Source: Bifidobacterium parmae (lineage in GTDB: Bacteria > Actinomycetota > Actinomycetes > Actinomycetales > Bifidobacteriaceae). From it: a DNA stretch of 64,000 nt. The stretch covers positions 62,001-126,000 of the forward strand of contig NZ_NMWT01000003.1 of NCBI RefSeq assembly GCF_002860365.1, read 5' to 3'. Made by a program: the position numbers and the translations under genes. How positions within the stretch are numbered: position 1 is the stretch's first letter; each line of letters starts with the position of its first letter. The notes below the pieces were generated by a model that was not told the origin of the DNA, did no database searches, and was given only the letters and a program-made list of their open reading frames with translations. Positions 54,557 to 63,547 of the stretch are shown one piece after another.

Positions 54557-55578
54557 CAGCGGCGCGCCTCCCCGTCGCCGTCATGGCGATCGTCATGACC
54601 GCCGTCATGGTGGTGGTAGTCGGAGTGGTCGGTGTACGCGGACCGGAAGTCGGCGGCGACGCCGTGCTGGGCGTGGTTCGCGCCGGCGGCGCCGCCGTGC
54701 GCTGCCTGTTCGCGCCATCCGACGACGGGCAGGTCGAATTTGGTGACGAGCCGTTCGGTGAACGGCGCGCCGGAGAGGCGTGCGAGGCGCAGCGTGCCGT
54801 GCGAGGCGCGCACGTCGACGCGCGTGCCCTTCGGCAGGGCGCGTTGGCGGCGGCCGTCGCAGCAGATCCATCCGCCGGACATCGAATCGTCGAGGATGGT
54901 GATCGTGAACGTGGAGTCGGCGCCGATGACGAGCGGACGCGCGAACAGGGCGTGCGCGGCGAGCGGCACCAGTTGGAGCGCCTTCACGTTCGGCCACATG
55001 ATGGGGCCTCCCGCGGAGAACGCGTAGGCGGTGGAGCCGGTGGGCGTGGACACGATGACGCCGTCCGCGCCGAACGAGCTCATCTCCACGTCGTCGACGC
55101 TGATGGACAGTTCGACCATCTTGCCGCGGTCGGCGCGTTCGAGCGTGATGTCGTTCAACGCCCAGTTCTCGATGGGCGTCGACGCGCCCGGCAGCCACAC
55201 GTCCACGTGGGCGATCATGCGCTCGTCGATCGAATAGTCGCGGGTGGCGATGCGCCGGATCGCCTCGTCCATCTGGAAGCTTTCGAACTCGGCGAGGAAC
55301 CCGACGTGCCCCATGTTGACGCCGAGAATCGGCGTGCTCGTGCACCGGACGAGTTCGGCGGCGCGCAGGATCGTGCCGTCGCCGCCGAGCACGACGACGA
55401 TCTCCGTGTCGTCGCCGACGACGGGCGGCTGCACGTCGAACGCGGGAGGTTCGAGGTTGTCGATGATGGAGACGTCGAATCCGGCGTCGCGCAGCCTGCC
55501 CACCACGTCGGACACGACGGTGCCGCTCTGCCTGAGCCGCGTGTGGGTCACCACCACCGCATGACGAACACCGGTCAT
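54556..55578 (-). CDS. nadK: NAD kinase with a His/Asp-rich C-terminal tail
   Basis: 340-aa kinase producing NADP from NAD. Motifs: VVVLGGDGTILRAAE (the GGDGT nucleotide loop), ALNDITLERA and STPTGSTAYAFSAGGPI. After the core there is a tail of about 45 residues with several His and Asp residues (DHSDYHHHDGGHDDRHDG). The start at 55578 follows AAGGGGGAG and is downstream of an alternative frame start at 55812. Divergent from the trk genes. Confidence 0.94.
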   Translation of the reverse strand: MTGVRHAVVVTHTRLRQSGTVVSDVVGRLRDAGFDVSIIDNLEPPAFDVQPPVVGDDTEIVVVLGGDGTILRAAELVRCTSTPILGVNMGHVGFLAEFESFQMDEAIRRIATRDYSIDERMIAHVDVWLPGASTPIENWALNDITLERADRGKMVELSISVDDVEMSSFGADGVIVSTPTGSTAYAFSAGGPIMWPNVKALQLVPLAAHALFARPLVIGADSTFTITILDDSMSGGWICCDGRRQRALPKGTRVDVRASHGTLRLARLSGAPFTERLVTKFDLPVVGWREQAAHGGAAGANHAQHGVAADFRSAYTDHSDYHHHDGGHDDRHDGDGEARR

Positions 55579-55777
55579 CGACTCCCCCTTGGATGGACGG
55601 AACAGTACAACTGCCACCCATCCTAACCGAATCGAACGGATGTTGGAAACCCCGTTCCCGAACGCCGGCGCACGCGGTTTCTCGACATGCACGCCTACAA
55701 TGGCTTCACATACGCCGGCGCACGCCGGGAACACCATGACAGACACGGCACGAACGGACAAGGAGGGGCGAGGGTAC

Positions 55778-57244
55778 ATGGCGGATCCCGTCTTCGACCA
55801 ATCCTCCTCCAACCGGGAGGCCTCGCGCGGCTACGCGTGGTGGTTCTCCGGCAACACGTTCGCGCAGGCGGCGGACGGCGACGGACGCCCGCCGCGCCAG
55901 CGCACCATCATCCAGCATCTGGTCTCCCACCCGGGGCGCCTGACCATCATGTACTTCATCGTGCTGGTCGTCGCCGCGACGACCATGCTGCTCATCCCGC
56001 CGTCCACGCCGGAGGGCGAGACGACCACGTTCTCGACGGCGATGTTCACCGCCGTCTCCGCGCTGTCCACGTGCGGCATCTCGATCGTCAACTCGACCAC
56101 GCACTGGACGACGTTCGGGCAGGCGGTGCTGCTCGTCTCCGTGCAGCTGGGCGGCATCGGCGTGATGACGTTCGCCTCGCTGATCACGCTCGCCATCAAC
56201 CATCACATGAAGTCGACGCAGCGTCTGCTCACGGCGAGCGAATTGGGCACGTCGAAGCTCAGCGAGATCCGCGGCGTCCTCACCGTCGTCATCGGCACGA
56301 CGATGTTCATCGAGTCCGTGACGTTCGTCGCCCTGTTCCCCGGCCTGCTCAAGGTCAACGAGGGCGACTGGCGCAAATCCCTGTGGGAGTCGCTGTTCTT
56401 CGCGGTCATGTCGTACAACAACGCGGGCTTCACGCCCGACACGGCCGGCCTGCACGTCAACAGCTGGGGCGTGGGCCTGCCGATCATGCTCTCCGCGTTC
56501 CTCGGCACGCTCGGATTCCCCGTGATCCTCAACCTGCTCAAATGCGCGCGCGGGCACGTGCCGCCGAAACGCTGGAGCCTGCACACGAAGATCACGCTCT
56601 CCGTCACGTTCATCATCGTCGCCATGTCGCTCACATGGTTCCTGCTCGTCGAATGGGACAACCCGTTCCTGTTCAAGGACGCGGACTTCAACACGCGCAT
56701 GCGCTACGCGATGGTCGCCGCCGTCATGCCGCGCAGCTCCGGATTCGACCTGTCGTGGGTGCCGCAGGTAAACGAACCGACGAAGGTGTTCATGAGCGTG
56801 ATCATGTTCATCGGCGGCGGCAGCACGTCCACGGCCGGCGGCATCCGCGTGACCACGTTCGCGGTGATCCTGCTCATCTGCAAGGCGTCGTTCACCGGCC
56901 ACAAGGACATCAACACGTTCCACCACCGCATCCACACGAACGTGGCGATGACGGCGGTGAGCATCACCAGCACCTGCCTGCTGCTCGTGCTCGTCTCGTC
57001 CCTGTCGCTCATGCTCGTCTCCGGCGCGTCGCTGACGAACGCGCTGTTCGACTCCTGCTCGGCGTTCGGTCTCGGCGGATACACGGTGGGCGTGGCGCGC
57101 GAGGACAATCCGGCCGCGCTGGCGATCCTCGCGGCGACGATGGTCGTGGGCCGTCTCGGACCGATGACCATCGCGTATTCGATCAGCCGCCCCCGCTCGC
57201 TGGAGGCGGTGCGCTACCCGACCGAACCGATCGTGGTCGGCTGA
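55778..57244 (+). CDS. TrkH/KtrB-type potassium uptake channel subunit
   Basis: 488-aa membrane protein with four M1-P-M2 repeats. Pore loops of the type S/T-x-G: VSALSTCGISI, SYNNAGFTPDTA, MPRSSGFDL / GGGSTSTAGGIRV, and SAFGLGGYTVGV. Three further helices flank them. It conducts potassium with the RCK regulatory protein encoded just downstream. Start 55778 (MADPVF) has AAGGAGGGG 9 bases upstream; an ATG at 55736 is an alternative without such a site. Confidence 0.88.
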   Translation: MADPVFDQSSSNREASRGYAWWFSGNTFAQAADGDGRPPRQRTIIQHLVSHPGRLTIMYFIVLVVAATTMLLIPPSTPEGETTTFSTAMFTAVSALSTCGISIVNSTTHWTTFGQAVLLVSVQLGGIGVMTFASLITLAINHHMKSTQRLLTASELGTSKLSEIRGVLTVVIGTTMFIESVTFVALFPGLLKVNEGDWRKSLWESLFFAVMSYNNAGFTPDTAGLHVNSWGVGLPIMLSAFLGTLGFPVILNLLKCARGHVPPKRWSLHTKITLSVTFIIVAMSLTWFLLVEWDNPFLFKDADFNTRMRYAMVAAVMPRSSGFDLSWVPQVNEPTKVFMSVIMFIGGGSTSTAGGIRVTTFAVILLICKASFTGHKDINTFHHRIHTNVAMTAVSITSTCLLLVLVSSLSLMLVSGASLTNALFDSCSAFGLGGYTVGVAREDNPAALAILAATMVVGRLGPMTIAYSISRPRSLEAVRYPTEPIVVG

Positions 57245-57277
57245 ACCTTCGCAACATACGGAAAGGACTGCAAGGCA

Positions 57278-57940
57278 ATGGCGAAATCAGGCAAGAGCGT
57301 GCTGGTCGTGGGATTGGGCCGTTTCGGCAGCGCCGTGGCCATGACCCTCGACGCGATGGGCCAGGACGTGCTCGCCGTCGACAGGGATCCGGATCTGGTG
57401 GCCCGCTGGTCGGCGCACGTGCCGGTCGTCCAGGCGGACATGACCGACGTGCTCGCCATCGAGCAGATCGACGCCTCCCAGTTCGACACGGCGGTCGTCG
57501 CGATCGGCGACAGCGTCGAGGCGTCGGTCATCACGACCGGCAACCTGCTGGACGCGGGCGTGACCGACCTGTGGGCGAAATCGGTGTCCGTGCAGCATGC
57601 CCGCATCCTGCAGCGCATCGGCGCGCGGCACATCATCAACGCGGAGACGGACGCGGGCAAGCGCGTCGGGCATCTGGTGAGCGGCAACTATCTGGACTAC
57701 ATCGAGATCGAGGGCGCGCACACGGTCGTGAAGATCCACACGCCCTCGCATGCGGTGGGCCATTCCATCGAGGACGCGCAGGTGCATGAACGCTACGGCA
57801 TCACCGTGGTCGGCATCAAATCGCCGGGCAAGGAGTTCCAGTACGGTTCGAAGGAGCTCATCATGCACCGCAACGACGAGCTGGTCATCATGGGCAAGGA
57901 GGACCAGATCGACCGCTTCATCCACGCCGGCAACCGCTGA
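57278..57940 (+). CDS. TrkA/KtrA-type RCK regulatory subunit
   Basis: 220-aa cytosolic protein. The N-terminal Rossmann/RCK_N half carries the dinucleotide loop VLVVGLGRFGSAVAMTLDAMG and a Asp at the end of beta-2 (AVDRDP), so it binds NAD(H) or ATP/ADP; the RCK_C half follows from about residue 140 (HTVVKIHTPSHAVGHSI...). It gates the partner channel in response to nucleotide state. GGAAAGGACTGCAAGGCA precedes the ATG. It ends 12 bases from the convergent tlyA stop. Confidence 0.9.
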   Translation: MAKSGKSVLVVGLGRFGSAVAMTLDAMGQDVLAVDRDPDLVARWSAHVPVVQADMTDVLAIEQIDASQFDTAVVAIGDSVEASVITTGNLLDAGVTDLWAKSVSVQHARILQRIGARHIINAETDAGKRVGHLVSGNYLDYIEIEGAHTVVKIHTPSHAVGHSIEDAQVHERYGITVVGIKSPGKEFQYGSKELIMHRNDELVIMGKEDQIDRFIHAGNR

Positions 57941-57952
57941 TCGTTCTCTCCC

Positions 57953-58747
57953 TCAGGCGCGCGCGTAGAGGAGGTATTCGGCGTTGCCGTGGGTGCCTTC
58001 GATGGGGCTCGGGGCGGTGGCGACGACCTTCAGGCCGTGCTCGCGCGCGCATGCGGTCACGTCGTCCAGAGCCTTGTCGCGCAACGCCGCGTCGACGACG
58101 ACGCCGTGGCGGTCGAGTCCCGCACGCCCCACTTCGAACTGGGGTTTGACGAGCAGCACGATGTGCGCGCCGGGCGCGGCGATCCGCGCGATCACGGGGA
58201 TCACGTAGGTGAGGGAGATGAAGGAGACGTCGGAGACGATCATCGCCGGCGCGTACGGCAGGCTGTCGGCCGTGACGTCGCGGACGTTGACGCCGCTCAT
58301 CTCGATGACATGCGGGTCGCCGGCGACGCGCGGGTCGAGCTGTCCGTGGCCGACGTCGAGCGCGATGACCCGCCTCGCGCCGCGGCGCAGCAGCACCTGC
58401 GTGAACCCGCCGGTGGACGCGCCGATGTCGAGGCAGTCGGAGCCCGTCGGTTCGGGCAGTCCGTGCGCGGCGAACGCGTCGAACGCGCCGACGAGCTTGT
58501 ATGCGCCGCGCGAGACGTAGTCGTCGCCCTTGTCGACGACGATGCGCGTGTGCGCGGCGTCGCCGATCGCGTACGCGGGTTTGGTCACGACCTTCCCGTC
58601 GACGGTGACGTGGCCGCCTTTGATGAGCCGTTGCGCCTTGGAGCGCGAGTCGACCACTCCCCCGGCGACGAGCCACAGGTCGAGGCGGTCGGGCATGTCG
58701 ATCGGCTCGCCATCGGCCTCGTACGAGTCGATGCCGTCGTTCGTCAT
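57953..58747 (-). CDS. tlyA: TlyA-family rRNA 2'-O-methyltransferase
   Basis: 264-aa protein: N-terminal S4 RNA-binding domain (RLDLWLVAGGVVDSRSKAQRLI) and FtsJ/RrmJ-type methyltransferase domain (SDCLDIGASTGGFTQVLLRRGARRVIALDVGHG; IVSDVSFISLTYVIP; LVKPQFEVGR). In mycobacteria TlyA methylates 16S and 23S rRNA and its presence makes ribosomes sensitive to capreomycin. Start 58747 has GGGAGG 8 bases upstream; an ATG at 58768 lacks that spacing. Confidence 0.93.
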   Translation of the reverse strand: MTNDGIDSYEADGEPIDMPDRLDLWLVAGGVVDSRSKAQRLIKGGHVTVDGKVVTKPAYAIGDAAHTRIVVDKGDDYVSRGAYKLVGAFDAFAAHGLPEPTGSDCLDIGASTGGFTQVLLRRGARRVIALDVGHGQLDPRVAGDPHVIEMSGVNVRDVTADSLPYAPAMIVSDVSFISLTYVIPVIARIAAPGAHIVLLVKPQFEVGRAGLDRHGVVVDAALRDKALDDVTACAREHGLKVVATAPSPIEGTHGNAEYLLYARA

Positions 58748-58805
58748 TCTCGTTCCCTCCCGTTCCATGGTTCCATGGCTGGTACGCCGGTGTCGTGCGT
58801 CGGTG

Positions 58806-58982
58806 TCAGTCGCCGATCGCGTCGAGTTCGCGCTTCAGCTCGTCGAGCAGGCCGCGCAATGCGGCGATGCGCCCGTCGTCGTCCATCTGGTCGAAGCCGG
58901 GCAGCACGTCGGCGATGTCGCCGGTCGCGGGCGCCGCCGTGGCGTCGCCCGCGTTGCCGTTCATGGTGCGGTCGTCGTTCAC
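58806..58982 (-). CDS. Small conserved protein between tlyA and the HAD-IIA gene
   Basis: 58-aa protein, start GTG at 58982 overlapping the HAD gene stop by four bases (GTGA), or ATG at 58964. A disordered Ala/Thr/Gly N-terminus is followed by a helix-forming C-terminal half (DQMDDDGRIAALRGLLDELKRELDAIGD). A gene of the same size and position occurs in M. tuberculosis (Rv1693, 58 aa, from memory). Its role is unknown. Confidence 0.7.
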   Translation of the reverse strand: MNDDRTMNGNAGDATAAPATGDIADVLPGFDQMDDDGRIAALRGLLDELKRELDAIGD

Positions 58983-60031
58983 AGCGTGAACTCCGGCAGC
59001 GTGATCGTACTCATGTCGACGCCGGAATCGGCGGCCTGCCATGCGGCGCAGATCGCGGCGCGCAGCGCGTCCACGCTCGCCGCGTCGGAGACGGCGAGCG
59101 TGCCGGCGGCCGCGTCCAGCACGGCCTCGGCGTCGCCGCACGTCCAGCGTCCGTCGCCGTGGTCATGCGGTTCGGGCATGGTCTCGCCGAGCGCGCGCAA
59201 ATCCGGCGCCACGTAGGTGGGACGCAGGTGCGCGGGCGCGAGCATCAGCTCATGCGGGTTCGTGACGCCGGTCAGCACGGCGAGGGAATCGTAGCCGCCC
59301 CGGTTGCCCGCCTCGATGTCGGTGTCGAGCCGGTCGCCGATGGCGATGGACGCGTCCTTCGGGACGAGCGACTGGCCGCCGGACGCGTTGAGTTCGCGCG
59401 CCTCGTCGTACATGTACGATTCGGGTTTGCCCGCGGAGGCGACCGGTTCGACGCCGGTGGCGGCGATGACCGCGCGGATCATCGAGCCGCAGCCGGGCGC
59501 GATGCCGAGCTCGCGCGGGATGGTCAGATCGCGGTTGGTCACGAAATACGTGGCGCCGGCCTCGACGGCGAACGCGGCGTTCGCCATCATCTGCCAGGTC
59601 ATCTCCGGGAACCAGCCCTGGATGACGGCCGCGGGCTCGGCGGTCGGATCGTCGGTGACGACGAGTCCGGCACGCGTGACCTCCTCGCGCAGATGCTCCG
59701 CGCCGACGACGAGCACGGTCGAGCCGGCGGGCACGGCCTTGGCGACCATGCGGGCGGCCACCACCGAGGAGGTGATGACCTGCCAGGGTTCGACGTCGAG
59801 GTCGAAGCCCTTCAACTGGTCGGCGACGACGTGCTGGAAGCGCGACGAGTTGTTCGTCGTGTATTCGATGGTCATGCCGGCCCGTTCGGCGGCGCGGATG
59901 GACGCCGCGGCGTGCTCCACCGGGTTCTTGCCCCGGTAGACCACGCCGTCGAGGTCGAGCAGCGCGAGCTTGTAGGCTTCGGCGATCGGCTTCGTGGTGC
60001 CTTTGAGGAATCGCGTCATGCGTCCGCTCAC
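58979..60031 (-). CDS. HAD-IIA phosphatase (NagD / glycerol-phosphate phosphatase type)
   Basis: 350-aa enzyme. Motif I is LLDLDGVVYRG, motif II is EYTTNNSSR, motif III Lys is in AGKPE, and motif IV is AIGDRLDTDIEAG, with a class IIA cap between motifs II and III. In M. tuberculosis the gene in this position (Rv1692) encodes a glycerol-3-phosphate phosphatase; that activity is plausible here. The GTG start at 60031 overlaps the TPR gene stop by four bases; ATG at 60019 is possible. Confidence 0.87.
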   Translation of the reverse strand: MSGRMTRFLKGTTKPIAEAYKLALLDLDGVVYRGKNPVEHAAASIRAAERAGMTIEYTTNNSSRFQHVVADQLKGFDLDVEPWQVITSSVVAARMVAKAVPAGSTVLVVGAEHLREEVTRAGLVVTDDPTAEPAAVIQGWFPEMTWQMMANAAFAVEAGATYFVTNRDLTIPRELGIAPGCGSMIRAVIAATGVEPVASAGKPESYMYDEARELNASGGQSLVPKDASIAIGDRLDTDIEAGNRGGYDSLAVLTGVTNPHELMLAPAHLRPTYVAPDLRALGETMPEPHDHGDGRWTCGDAEAVLDAAAGTLAVSDAASVDALRAAICAAWQAADSGVDMSTITLPEFTL

Positions 60032-61977
60032 GCCTCGGTCGTCTCGGATCCGTCGGAGGCGGTCTCGTCCGAGGTCTCTTCCGGCTCGGCGTCGGATTCG
60101 GCGCCCTCGGCGGCCTCCTCGGCCGGAGCCTGGGTCTCGTCGGTGTCGGCGGTCTCGCCGTCGGCGGACTCCTCGGACTCCTCCTGGGTCTCCTCCTCGG
60201 CGTGGGCCTCGGTCTCGGACTCGCCTTCGGCGGCGTCCTCGGCGGCGTCCTCATCCTCGGATTCGGCGGTCTCGGAATCCTCGGATTCCTCGTCGCCTTC
60301 CTCGGTCTCGTCCTCGGGCGCGTACTGGGCGTCGTCCTCGGAGATGCCGAGCTCGGCGAGCACGTCCGGATCGTCGAGATGCTCGAGATCGTGGTCGATG
60401 ATCACGTCGTCGCTCTCCTCGTCCTCGTCGAAGTCCGCGTACTGGTTCTCCAGCTTCTCGATGATCTGGTCGAGGGCGATGGCCTCGTCGGAACGGCCGG
60501 CCTCCTCGAGGAACAGCTGCTCGGCCTGCAGGGCGCGCATGCGGTAGCTGCCGGCCAGACCCTTGGAACGGCCGAGCGTATGCACGATCTCGATGGCCTT
60601 GTCCCAATGCTCCAGATCGCCGAGCGCGCCGGCGTACACGAGGAACATCTCGGCCTTGGACTCGCCCTTCAGGTACTTGGCGTCGTCGGAGACGGCCATC
60701 TCGATGGCCTTCTTCGGGTTGCCGAGACCGCGCTCGCAGTCGGCCATGAACGGCAGGTAGTCGAGGTAGCCGTTCATGCGGTACGCGGTGCGGAACTCCT
60801 TGAGCGCGAGCTTGTAGTCGCCCTTGCGGTAGGCGACGAACGCGAGCGTCTCACGCGCGAAGTCGATGCGGGAGGCCTGCTTGGCGACCCACTGGGCGTG
60901 CTCGAGCGCGGCCTGCGGGTCGTCGTCGAGCAGCGTGTACGCGGCGAGGATGTGCAGGCCGATGTTCTCGGCGTGCTCCTTGGACAGGCCGCGCAGACGC
61001 TCCTTCTCGTCCTTGGAGAGCATGCCCCACACCATGCCCTTCGGCATGCGGGGCTCGTTCGGACGACGGTCGGTGTACGGGTTCTGCGAGGGGAAGCTCA
61101 CCGCGCCTTCGCCGTTGCGGCGCGGAGCGCCCTCGCGACGGTCGTCGAAGCGACGGGAGTCGTCGCGCTGGTAGCGCGGGTTGCCGCCGCGATCACCGCG
61201 ATCGTCACGGCGCTCGTCGCGACGGAAGTCACGATCGCCGTCACGACGGAAATCACGACGGTCATCACGATGGAAGTCGCGGCGATCGTCCTTGTGGAAG
61301 TCCTTGCGGAAGCCCTGACGCTCGCCGTCACGACGATCGTCGCGACGGAAATCACGATCGCCGTCACGATGGAAGTCCTTGCGGAAACCGCCCTTGCCGC
61401 CGCGACGGTCGTCACGGTGGAAGTCGCGGCGGTCATCACGACGGAAGCCGCCGTTGCCGCGACGCTCGCCGTCACGACGGAAATCACGATCGCCGTCACG
61501 ACGGAAGTCCTTGCGATAGCCGCCGCGGCGATCATCATCGCGACGGAAGCCGCCGCGCTCGCCGTCCTTGCGGAAACCGCCCTTATGGAAGCCGCCGGAC
61601 TTGCCGTAGCCGCGACGCTCGCCGTCACGACGGAAGTCACGGTCGCCGCCCTGACGCGGACCCTTGTGGAAATCACGACGCTCGCCATCGCCGTCACGAC
61701 GGAAATCACGATCGCCGTCACGATGGAAGTCCTTGCGGAAACCGTCCTTGTGGAAGTCCTTGCGGTAGCCGCCGCGACGCTCGCCGTCACGGCCCTCGCC
61801 GTCGCGACGGAACCCGCCGCGCTCGCCGTCCTTGCGGAAACCGCCCTTATGGAAGCCGCCCTTGCCGCGCGGCTTGAAGCCGTTGCCGCCGCGGGAGCCG
61901 GGACGGCCGGAACCGTGGCCGTAGCCGCCCTTGCGGCCGCCGAACGACTTGCCGGAACGCTCGTTGCCTTCTGCCAT
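60028..61977 (-). CDS. TPR-type protein with basic repeat head and acidic tail
   Basis: 649-aa protein with three parts. Residues 1 to about 298 are a highly basic, repetitive low-complexity region built of units such as GFHKGGFRKDGERGGFRRD and DRDFRRDG, rich in Arg, Asp, Gly, Phe and His. Residues about 300-510 are a helical TPR-like domain (LGLHIL-type start, AQWVAKQASRIDFARETLAF, GDYKLALKEFRTAYR, GALGDLEHWDKAIEIVHTLG). The rest is an acidic tail of Glu/Asp/Ser/Thr/Ala. A shorter TPR gene sits at the same place next to tyrS in other actinobacteria. The head and tail probably attract each other; RNA or protein scaffolding is inferred. Confidence 0.75.
   Translation of the reverse strand: MAEGNERSGKSFGGRKGGYGHGSGRPGSRGGNGFKPRGKGGFHKGGFRKDGERGGFRRDGEGRDGERRGGYRKDFHKDGFRKDFHRDGDRDFRRDGDGERRDFHKGPRQGGDRDFRRDGERRGYGKSGGFHKGGFRKDGERGGFRRDDDRRGGYRKDFRRDGDRDFRRDGERRGNGGFRRDDRRDFHRDDRRGGKGGFRKDFHRDGDRDFRRDDRRDGERQGFRKDFHKDDRRDFHRDDRRDFRRDGDRDFRRDERRDDRGDRGGNPRYQRDDSRRFDDRREGAPRRNGEGAVSFPSQNPYTDRRPNEPRMPKGMVWGMLSKDEKERLRGLSKEHAENIGLHILAAYTLLDDDPQAALEHAQWVAKQASRIDFARETLAFVAYRKGDYKLALKEFRTAYRMNGYLDYLPFMADCERGLGNPKKAIEMAVSDDAKYLKGESKAEMFLVYAGALGDLEHWDKAIEIVHTLGRSKGLAGSYRMRALQAEQLFLEEAGRSDEAIALDQIIEKLENQYADFDEDEESDDVIIDHDLEHLDDPDVLAELGISEDDAQYAPEDETEEGDEESEDSETAESEDEDAAEDAAEGESETEAHAEEETQEESEESADGETADTDETQAPAEEAAEGAESDAEPEETSDETASDGSETTEA
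61180..61900 (-). repeat. Repetitive coding DNA for the basic head of the TPR protein
   Basis: Short units such as GTCACGACGGAAATCACGA and CTTGCGGAA (plus strand) recur many times with variation, encoding the RRD-DFRR-RKD-type repeats. The DNA repeats are near-identical in places (for example GACGGAAATCACGATCGCCG), as expected from slippage or unequal exchange. Confidence 0.7.
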
Positions 61978-62053
61978 GTTGTGTATGCCTTTCTCTACTA
62001 CGAAAGTCTTGTGTTATGCGCGTATGCGCGACCGGATGCGGATGCGCGCCGGT

Positions 62054-63376
62054 TCAGCGCTTCTCGACGGCGCCGAGCGCCTTCTTGCCGCGGCGGATCA
62101 GCGCGAAACGGCCCTGGAGGAAGTCGTCTTCGCCGAGCGTCGCCTCGTCGCTCTCCACGCGCGCGTTGTTGAGGTACACGCCTCCGGACTTGATGGCGCG
62201 GCGCGCCTCGGAGACGGTCTTGAACAGGCCGGCGGCCTGCGCGGCGTCGATCACGCGCACGCCCGCATCGACGGACGGGAACACGTGTTCGCCGTTCTCG
62301 TCGACGACCTTGAAGCCGTCGAGCACCGATTCGAGCGTCGCCGCGTCGATGTCGGCCAGATCGCCGCCGCGGCCGAACAGGGCGGCGGAGGCGTCGATCG
62401 CGGCCTGCGTCGCGGCCTCGCCGTGCACGAAGCTGGTGACCTCCCAGGCGAGCGCCTTCTGCGCCTCGCGACGGCCCGGATTGGTCTTCGACTCCTCGAC
62501 GAGACGCTCGATCTCCGCCTTCGGCAGGAACGTGAACGCCTTCAGGAGGCTCTCCATCTCCACGTCCGGACGGTTGATCCAGAACTGGTAGAACTTGTAC
62601 GGCGAGAGCATCGTCGGGTCGAGCCAGACGGCGTTGCCCTCGGACTTGCCGAACTTCTTGCCGTTGGCGTCGGTGATGATCGGGCTGGTGAACACGTTGA
62701 CGTCCACGCCGCGCACCTTGTGGATGAGGTCGAGGCCGGAGGTGAGGTTGCCCCACTGGTCGGAGCCGCCGAGCTCGAGCGTGCAGTGGTATTCGTCGTA
62801 CAGGTGGAGGAAGTCGTTGCCCTGCAGCACCTGATAGCTGAACTCGGTGAAGGAGATGCCCTCCTCCGAGTTGAGGCGGCGGGCGACCGTGTCCTTGGCG
62901 AGCATCGTGCCGAGACGGAAGTTCTTGCCGACGTCGCGCAGGAAGTCGATGACGCTCATCTGCGCGGTCCAGTCGTAGTTGGAAACGAAGCGCACCGGGT
63001 TGTCGCCGTCGGTGACGAGGATGCCGCCGATCTGCTTCTTGAGGCGTTCGGCCCAGCCGGCCACCACGTCCTTCGGGTTGAGCGTGCGCTCGCCCGACTG
63101 GCGCGGGTCGCCGATCAGGCCCGTGGCGCCGCCGACCAGCGCGATCGGATGGTGGCCTGCCGCCTGGAGGTGGCGCATGTTGATGAGCTGGACGAGGTTG
63201 CCGATGTGCAGGGAGGCGGCCGTCGGGTCGAAGCCGCAATAATAGGCGATCGGCTCCCCGTTCAACGCTTCTGCGAGTCGATCGCGGTCCGTGGACTGCG
63301 AGATCAACCCGCGCCATTCCAGCTCATCGAGCAGGGTGTCGAACCCCGCTTCTTTGAAGTCGATGACGTGAGCCAT
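62054..63376 (-). CDS. tyrS: Tyrosyl-tRNA synthetase
   Basis: 440-aa class Ic synthetase. HIGH motif as SLHIGN (residues ~55-60), tyrosine-binding GSDQWGN, KMSKS-type loop as [11 protein letters not shown]-terminal S4-like domain ([16 protein letters not shown]). Length is normal. The start at 63376 is the clear ATG. No T-box pattern is evident in the 171 bases upstream. First gene of the cluster tyrS - TPR - HAD - small protein - tlyA. Confidence 0.96.
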   Translation of the reverse strand: MAHVIDFKEAGFDTLLDELEWRGLISQSTDRDRLAEALNGEPIAYYCGFDPTAASLHIGNLVQLINMRHLQAAGHHPIALVGGATGLIGDPRQSGERTLNPKDVVAGWAERLKKQIGGILVTDGDNPVRFVSNYDWTAQMSVIDFLRDVGKNFRLGTMLAKDTVARRLNSEEGISFTEFSYQVLQGNDFLHLYDEYHCTLELGGSDQWGNLTSGLDLIHKVRGVDVNVFTSPIITDANGKKFGKSEGNAVWLDPTMLSPYKFYQFWINRPDVEMESLLKAFTFLPKAEIERLVEESKTNPGRREAQKALAWEVTSFVHGEAATQAAIDASAALFGRGGDLADIDAATLESVLDGFKVVDENGEHVFPSVDAGVRVIDAAQAAGLFKTVSEARRAIKSGGVYLNNARVESDEATLGEDDFLQGRFALIRRGKKALGAVEKR

Positions 63377-63547
63377 AACTGGTCGCTCTCCCTATCGAAT
63401 TGTGGGTATTGTCTTGGATGCGCCCGGATTCCGAGCGTCTACCAGTCTCGCATGCCGCGGCGACAGTCCCGCGCGGCACGCGTGCGTCGCGCCCGCGGCT
63501 CCGCGTGCGCCGTGCGCGCGACGCGACGTGCGCCGTGACGCACGCCG

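Noticed and set aside
60202-62172. Long plus-strand frame opposite the TPR gene, rich in Ala/Val/Thr
   Set aside because: It is the complement of the basic-repeat head; repetition makes it look protein-like, but the minus strand has the recognised TPR core, an acidic tail and a start.
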